A stretch of 36,356 bases of DNA. Source: an uncultured Bacteroidales bacterium (GTDB lineage: Bacteria; Bacteroidota; Bacteroidia; Bacteroidales; UBA4417). Shown here one piece after another: positions 32,129 through 36,356 of this stretch (positions are counted from its first letter, which is position 1; every line of letters starts with the position of its first letter). A program made the translations under genes and the position numbers. The DNA lies in the NCBI GenBank assembly GCA_903946925.1, contig CAJAXK010000372.1:1-36356 (forward strand). Direction: 5' to 3'. Under the pieces are notes generated by a model. It saw nothing but the letters and a program-made list of their open reading frames with translations, ran no database searches and was not told where the DNA came from.

Positions 32129-32198
32129 ACAAAGGTGTTATACGTCAATATCAAAAAAAAATGCAAATAGAAACGGTATTGTTCTAAAAAACAGTATA

Positions 32199-35100
32199 AT
32201 GAAAGATAAAGATAAAACCAATAAGGAACTCCTTCGCCACAATGCAGAAGAGCAACTGAAATTGCGTACAAACAAGCCAGGTGATATCTTCACAACAGAA
32301 TCTGACATGCTCAATCTGATTTATGAACTTCAGGTTCATCAGATAGAACTCGAACTGCAGAATGAAGAACTCGAACTGCAGAATGAAGAACTCGAACAGG
32401 CAAAGCTTGCATTGCAAAAAAGCGAGGAGAAATACCGACAACTTGCCGAAAGCTCTACAACGCTTGTTTATCGTTTATTATTAAAGCCAGAATTTAAATT
32501 CGATTATGTAAGCCCTTCAGCAACGGCTATTACAGGATATACACCCGAAGATCATTACAACGATCCGCAACTGGGGTTCAAACTGGTTCATCCTGACGAC
32601 AGGATGTTACTTGAAAATACGACCAGATACAGCAAAGGAGAACCCCTTGAGTTGAGATGGATACGAAAAGACGGTCAGGTAATCTGGACCGAACAACGTA
32701 ATGTTTTACTCTTTGATGAAAACAACGAACCTTATGCTATCGAAGGAAATGCCAGGGATATTACCGATCGGAAAAATATAGAACTGGGGCTTCGTAAAGA
32801 AGCTGAACGGCATACGTTGCTGCTCGGTTTATTTGAAGATGCCCCGGCTCTTACCGATAAAGAGCTTTACGACCAGGCACTGGATATAGCCGTAAAAATC
32901 ACCGATAGTAAAATCGGCTTCTTTCACCAGGTAAGCGATAACCAGCAGGAAGCCATGCTCACTACCTGGAATGATGAAGCAAAGAAAAATTGTACCACTA
33001 TTCATGATAACCATTATCCCATTGAAGCAGCAGGAAACTGGGCTGATTGTATAAGACAAAAGAAAGCGGTCGTTTACAACACCTATCCCGTATCCCCAAA
33101 TAGAAAAGGCTTGCCCGAAGGTCATGCCCCTGTCGCGAGGTTCATGAGTATTCCTGTAGTACATGAAGAAATAGTCCGGTTTATTTTTGGCGTAGGCAAC
33201 AAATCATCGGATTACACTGATCTGGATGTAATCCAGATACAAGCCGTAGCCAACGAATTGCATAAAATACTGGAAAAACGCAAAGTTGAAACAGACCTTC
33301 AGAAAAGCAGAGAACGCTGGCATTTTGCCATCGAAGGAAGCAATGATGGCATCTGGGACTGGAATGTGCAAACCGCTGATGTCTTTTTCTCCCGTCGGTG
33401 GAAAGAGATGATCGGCTATAAGCCAGACGAAATTGAAGGAAAACTCAGCGAATGGAAAAGCCGGGTTCATCCTGATGATATTGAAATGGTTATGTTCAAC
33501 CTGCAGCAGAATTTTGAAAAAATGACCCCGGATTATACATCTGAGCACCGTATATTATGCAAGGACGGATCTTGGAAATGGATACTGGATCGGGGCAAAG
33601 TGCTGGAATGGAACGATGAAGGGAAACCAGTCCGGATGGTCGGTACTCATTCTGATATTACAGAGCGCAAACTGGCAGAGGATAAATTGAAGGAGAGTGA
33701 AGAAAAATATAGATTACTATATGAATCTAACCAAATGCCAATATCGATTTTCGATATTGAAACACTTTATTTCCTTTCTGCAAACGAAGCTTTTGTAGCT
33801 AAATATGGCTATACAAAAGAAGAATTGTTAAATATGACTATTCTGGATATCAGGCCAGGTTCTGAGGTAGATAGAGTAAAACAGTCAATCAAAATAATTG
33901 ATAAAGGTCTTGTAAATGTAGGCGAATATCTTCACAAAAAGAAAAATGGTGAAATCATACAAGTTGAAATTATCAGGTATGATTTGGTTTTTGAAGGGAA
34001 AAATGCAAAACTGGTTTTTGCCAATGATATTACCAAACGTAAACTTACCGAAAAGCAATTGAGCGAGAGCGAAGTTCAGTACCGTAATCTGGCTGACTCC
34101 GGGTCTGCCCTGATCTGGACATCGGGTACCGATAAACTTTTTAATTATTTTAACGCTCCATGGCTTAAATTCACCGGAAGAACACTGGCAAAGGAAATGG
34201 GTAATGGCTGGGCAGAAGGGGTTCATCCCGATGATATCGACAAATACATTGAAATCTATAAAACTTCATTCGATAAACGCGAACCATTTAAAATGGAATG
34301 CCGTTTGCGCCATTCAAGCGGAGAATACAGGTGGATAGTAAACATGGGCACCCCAAATTTCGACAGCACTGGGGAATTTATCGGATACATCGGTCATTGT
34401 TTCGACATCTCCGAACGCAAGCTTTTCGAAGATACCCAAACTTTTTTACTAGGCTGCGGATTGCCTGGGACCGGCGAGGATTTTTTCGAGTCGCTGGCGC
34501 GGTACCTGTCCGAAACGCTGAAAATGGAATATGTTTGCATCGACCGGCTTATGGGTGACGGACTAACAGCACAAACCGTTGCCATATACAATGAAGGCCA
34601 GTTTGAAACCAATGTACAATATGCATTAAAAGATACCCCTTGCGGTGTAGTGGTTGACAAGCGTGTTTGTTGTTACCGGCATGGGGTGCGGCATCTCTTC
34701 CCGAATGACCTGGCATTACAGGACCTCAATGCGGAAAGCTATGTTGGTACCACACTGATTGACTCAAAAGGACAAGCTATTGGCCTGATCGCCATTATCG
34801 GGCATCAGCCATTACATAGAGAAGGAAAGGTGGAATCATTGCTGAAACTTGTTGCATCCCGTGCTGCCGGCGAACTGGAGCGACTTGGAGCAGAAAATGC
34901 ACTGAAAGAATCTCTGGTGCAATTATTGGAAGCCAAAGCAACTTCCGAAGAAAACGAAAGACGCCTGAAAAATTACTTTCAACTTGGGTTATTAGGCATG
35001 GCGATAACTTCAACAGATAAACATTGGATAGAGATCAATGATACTATATGCAATTTATTGGGCTATTCAAAAGAAGAACTATCGCAAAAAACATGGGCAG

Positions 35101-36356
35101 AACTTACTCATAAGGATGACCTTGAAATAGATTTTCTGCATTTTGACAGTGTCATGAAGGGCGAAATTGAAGGATACAAACTCGACAAACGGTTTATTCG
35201 CAAAAATGGCGAAACAATATATACTGAACTGGCTGTTCATTGCCTTCGTGATGAAAACAGAAAAGTCAAATATTTTCTTGCTCTTATTAATGATATTTCT
35301 GACCGTATAATTTCAGAACATCAAGTAGTATTGGCGAAAGAAAGAGCAGAAGAAAGCGAGAATAAATTTCGAACAGCAATTTTAACCAACCCCGAATCAG
35401 TAACATTTTCACGTTTAGATAGCGGAACCTATACATCTGTCAATTATGGTTTTACCAAAATGTTAGGATATTCGGAAAGTGAAGCCATTGGAAAAACCTC
35501 CGTTGAATTACAAGTCTGGCAAACGCAGGAAGAGCGCAGCCGCTTTACGCAACTATTGAAAAACGATGGTAAAATTGAAAATAAAGAGTTTCAATTTCGG
35601 ACAAAAAGTGGAAAAGTAATTGATTGTCTGGTATCATGCTCGATAATTGAGATAGGGAAAATACAGCATGTATTCAGCATAACCAGAGATATAAGTGACA
35701 GAAAAAAGATAGAGAAGATACTTGAGAAAAGAAACATTGACTATCAGATTGTAAATCAAGAACTAGAGGAAGCCAAAGAAAGAGCCGAAATGAGCGACCG
35801 CCTTAAATCCGCCTTTCTTGCCAATATGAGCCACGAACTCCGTACCCCCATGAACGGCATTTTAGGCTTTTCCGAACTGCTTAAAACACCGGGGCTTACC
35901 GGTGATGAGCAGCAGGGATATATCCGAATAATCGAAAAAAGCGGAAAACGGATGCTAAATATCATCAACGACATTGTCGATATCTCGAAAATAGAAGCCG
36001 GCCTGATCAAACTGAATACTACGGAGTCGAATATAAATGAACAAGTCGAATTCATCTATACTTTCTTCAAACCCGAGGTGGAAGCAAAAGGGTTGGAAAT
36101 TTCGTTTAACAACCCCTTGACGGCAAAAGAAGCCACCATCATCACCGACCGCGAAAAGTTATATGCCATCCTTACCAACTTGGTGAAAAATGCCATTAAA
36201 TACACTGAAAAAGGCGAAATAGGAATCGGTTATTATAAAAAGGATAAATACCTTGAATTTTACATAAAAGATACTGGAATTGGGATTGCAAAAGACAGGC
36301 AGGAGGCCATTTTCGAACGTTTTATCCAGGCTGATATTTCCGATAAGATGGCCCGG
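32199..36356 (+). CDS. Very large PAS/GAF multi-sensor histidine kinase (3' part beyond the window)
   Basis: The ATG at 32199 opens a frame of 1386 codons that leaves the right edge without a stop. In order: an N-terminal helical segment with the heptad-like duplication IELELQNEELELQNEELEQA, PAS (about 85-205), GAF (205-365), PAS (370-490), PAS (500-615), PAS (620-740), GAF (745-895), PAS (920-1045), PAS (1050-1170), a coiled coil, then HisKA with H1212 in FLANMSHELRTPMNGILGF and the start of an ATPase domain with NLVKNAIKY and DTGIGI. No membrane helix is seen, so it is cytoplasmic. The HELRTPMNGI H-box is that of hybrid kinases, and a receiver domain may follow outside the window. Signals sensed are unknown. 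It is separated from the NtrC-type regulator by 824 bp with a terminator and is probably an independent unit. Confidence 0.93.
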   Translation, partial: MKDKDKTNKELLRHNAEEQLKLRTNKPGDIFTTESDMLNLIYELQVHQIELELQNEELELQNEELEQAKLALQKSEEKYRQLAESSTTLVYRLLLKPEFKFDYVSPSATAITGYTPEDHYNDPQLGFKLVHPDDRMLLENTTRYSKGEPLELRWIRKDGQVIWTEQRNVLLFDENNEPYAIEGNARDITDRKNIELGLRKEAERHTLLLGLFEDAPALTDKELYDQALDIAVKITDSKIGFFHQVSDNQQEAMLTTWNDEAKKNCTTIHDNHYPIEAAGNWADCIRQKKAVVYNTYPVSPNRKGLPEGHAPVARFMSIPVVHEEIVRFIFGVGNKSSDYTDLDVIQIQAVANELHKILEKRKVETDLQKSRERWHFAIEGSNDGIWDWNVQTADVFFSRRWKEMIGYKPDEIEGKLSEWKSRVHPDDIEMVMFNLQQNFEKMTPDYTSEHRILCKDGSWKWILDRGKVLEWNDEGKPVRMVGTHSDITERKLAEDKLKESEEKYRLLYESNQMPISIFDIETLYFLSANEAFVAKYGYTKEELLNMTILDIRPGSEVDRVKQSIKIIDKGLVNVGEYLHKKKNGEIIQVEIIRYDLVFEGKNAKLVFANDITKRKLTEKQLSESEVQYRNLADSGSALIWTSGTDKLFNYFNAPWLKFTGRTLAKEMGNGWAEGVHPDDIDKYIEIYKTSFDKREPFKMECRLRHSSGEYRWIVNMGTPNFDSTGEFIGYIGHCFDISERKLFEDTQTFLLGCGLPGTGEDFFESLARYLSETLKMEYVCIDRLMGDGLTAQTVAIYNEGQFETNVQYALKDTPCGVVVDKRVCCYRHGVRHLFPNDLALQDLNAESYVGTTLIDSKGQAIGLIAIIGHQPLHREGKVESLLKLVASRAAGELERLGAENALKESLVQLLEAKATSEENERRLKNYFQLGLLGMAITSTDKHWIEINDTICNLLGYSKEELSQKTWAELTHKDDLEIDFLHFDSVMKGEIEGYKLDKRFIRKNGETIYTELAVHCLRDENRKVKYFLALINDISDRIISEHQVVLAKERAEESENKFRTAILTNPESVTFSRLDSGTYTSVNYGFTKMLGYSESEAIGKTSVELQVWQTQEERSRFTQLLKNDGKIENKEFQFRTKSGKVIDCLVSCSIIEIGKIQHVFSITRDISDRKKIEKILEKRNIDYQIVNQELEEAKERAEMSDRLKSAFLANMSHELRTPMNGILGFSELLKTPGLTGDEQQGYIRIIEKSGKRMLNIINDIVDISKIEAGLIKLNTTESNINEQVEFIYTFFKPEVEAKGLEISFNNPLTAKEATIITDREKLYAILTNLVKNAIKYTEKGEIGIGYYKKDKYLEFYIKDTGIGIAKDRQEAIFERFIQADISDKMAR

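Larger units (their letters stand above)
31441..32198. other. Spacer before the large histidine kinase, no gene seen
   Basis: About 760 bp without a credible gene. It contains the dyad at 31494, a promoter element at 31553, a more GC-rich patch at 31690-31860 with an 8-bp perfect hairpin (GTATTTGC/GCAAATAC, 31750-31772) nested inside TTTTCC/GGAAAA, a reversed copy of the CTTCGACAGGCTCA core (31818-31832) and a further dyad at 32108. The GC-rich patch looks like the remains of an inserted repeat. Confidence 0.5.

Overview
The window looks like chromosomal DNA of a member of the Bacteroidota, probably an environmental and at least partly anaerobic lineage near Bacteroidales/Marinilabiliales; this placement is inferred from gene content only. 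Signs are two proteins with type IX secretion (T9SS) C-terminal sorting domains, lineage-typical families (DUF5686, DUF4296, short ComEC without a metallo-beta-lactamase domain), dispersed LPS genes (lptB, kdsD/kpsF, lpxH) and several TAnnTTTG -7 promoter elements. No rRNA, tRNA, transposase, phage gene or CRISPR array was seen.

Layout. 1-398: 5' part of lptB (minus). 399-861: repeat-filled spacer. 862-5216 (minus): DUF5686 outer-membrane protein, an AhpD-like protein and the arabinose-5-phosphate isomerase kpsF, separated by tandem repeats. 5217-6123: a long AT-rich divergent spacer with dyads, a duplicated palindrome and an orphan promoter. 6124-9774 (plus): recQ, an OmpH/Skp-like membrane-anchored protein and a DUF4296 lipoprotein. 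9947-20307 (minus): M20 peptidase, a parallel beta-helix T9SS protein, lpxH, comEC, an OmpA-family protein, a sirtuin and a second T9SS protein. 20832-26087 (plus): a five-gene heterodisulfide-reductase-like electron transfer locus (HdrC, HdrB, single-FAD HdrA, second HdrC, membrane-anchored HdrD/FadF-type protein). 26657-31374 (plus): a REC-multiPAS histidine kinase and an NtrC-type sigma-54 activator, a likely cognate pair. 32199-36356 (plus): a very large PAS/GAF histidine kinase that runs off the window.

How they fit together. The Hdr-like locus probably passes electrons from a cytoplasmic donor through soluble FAD/FeS subunits to the membrane subunit and on to menaquinone. The kinase/regulator pair follows it, but no sigma-54 promoter was found to link them. 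LptB, KpsF and LpxH all act in LPS assembly, and OmpA, Skp-like and DUF5686 proteins also belong to envelope maintenance.

The most unusual content is not coding. First, unrelated short tandem arrays (7, 8, 15, 17 and 23 bp) built as an invariant core plus a few variable bases sit at gene 3' ends; three of them touch or contain the stop codon (kpsF, sirtuin, histidine kinase). Second, two related MITE-like elements of about 225 bp, with inverted ends and their own 4-bp direct duplications (AAGT, TGGT), bracket the Hdr-like locus. Third, several long dyads lie in spacers (9833-9925, 5399-5456, 31494-31522, 32108-32128).
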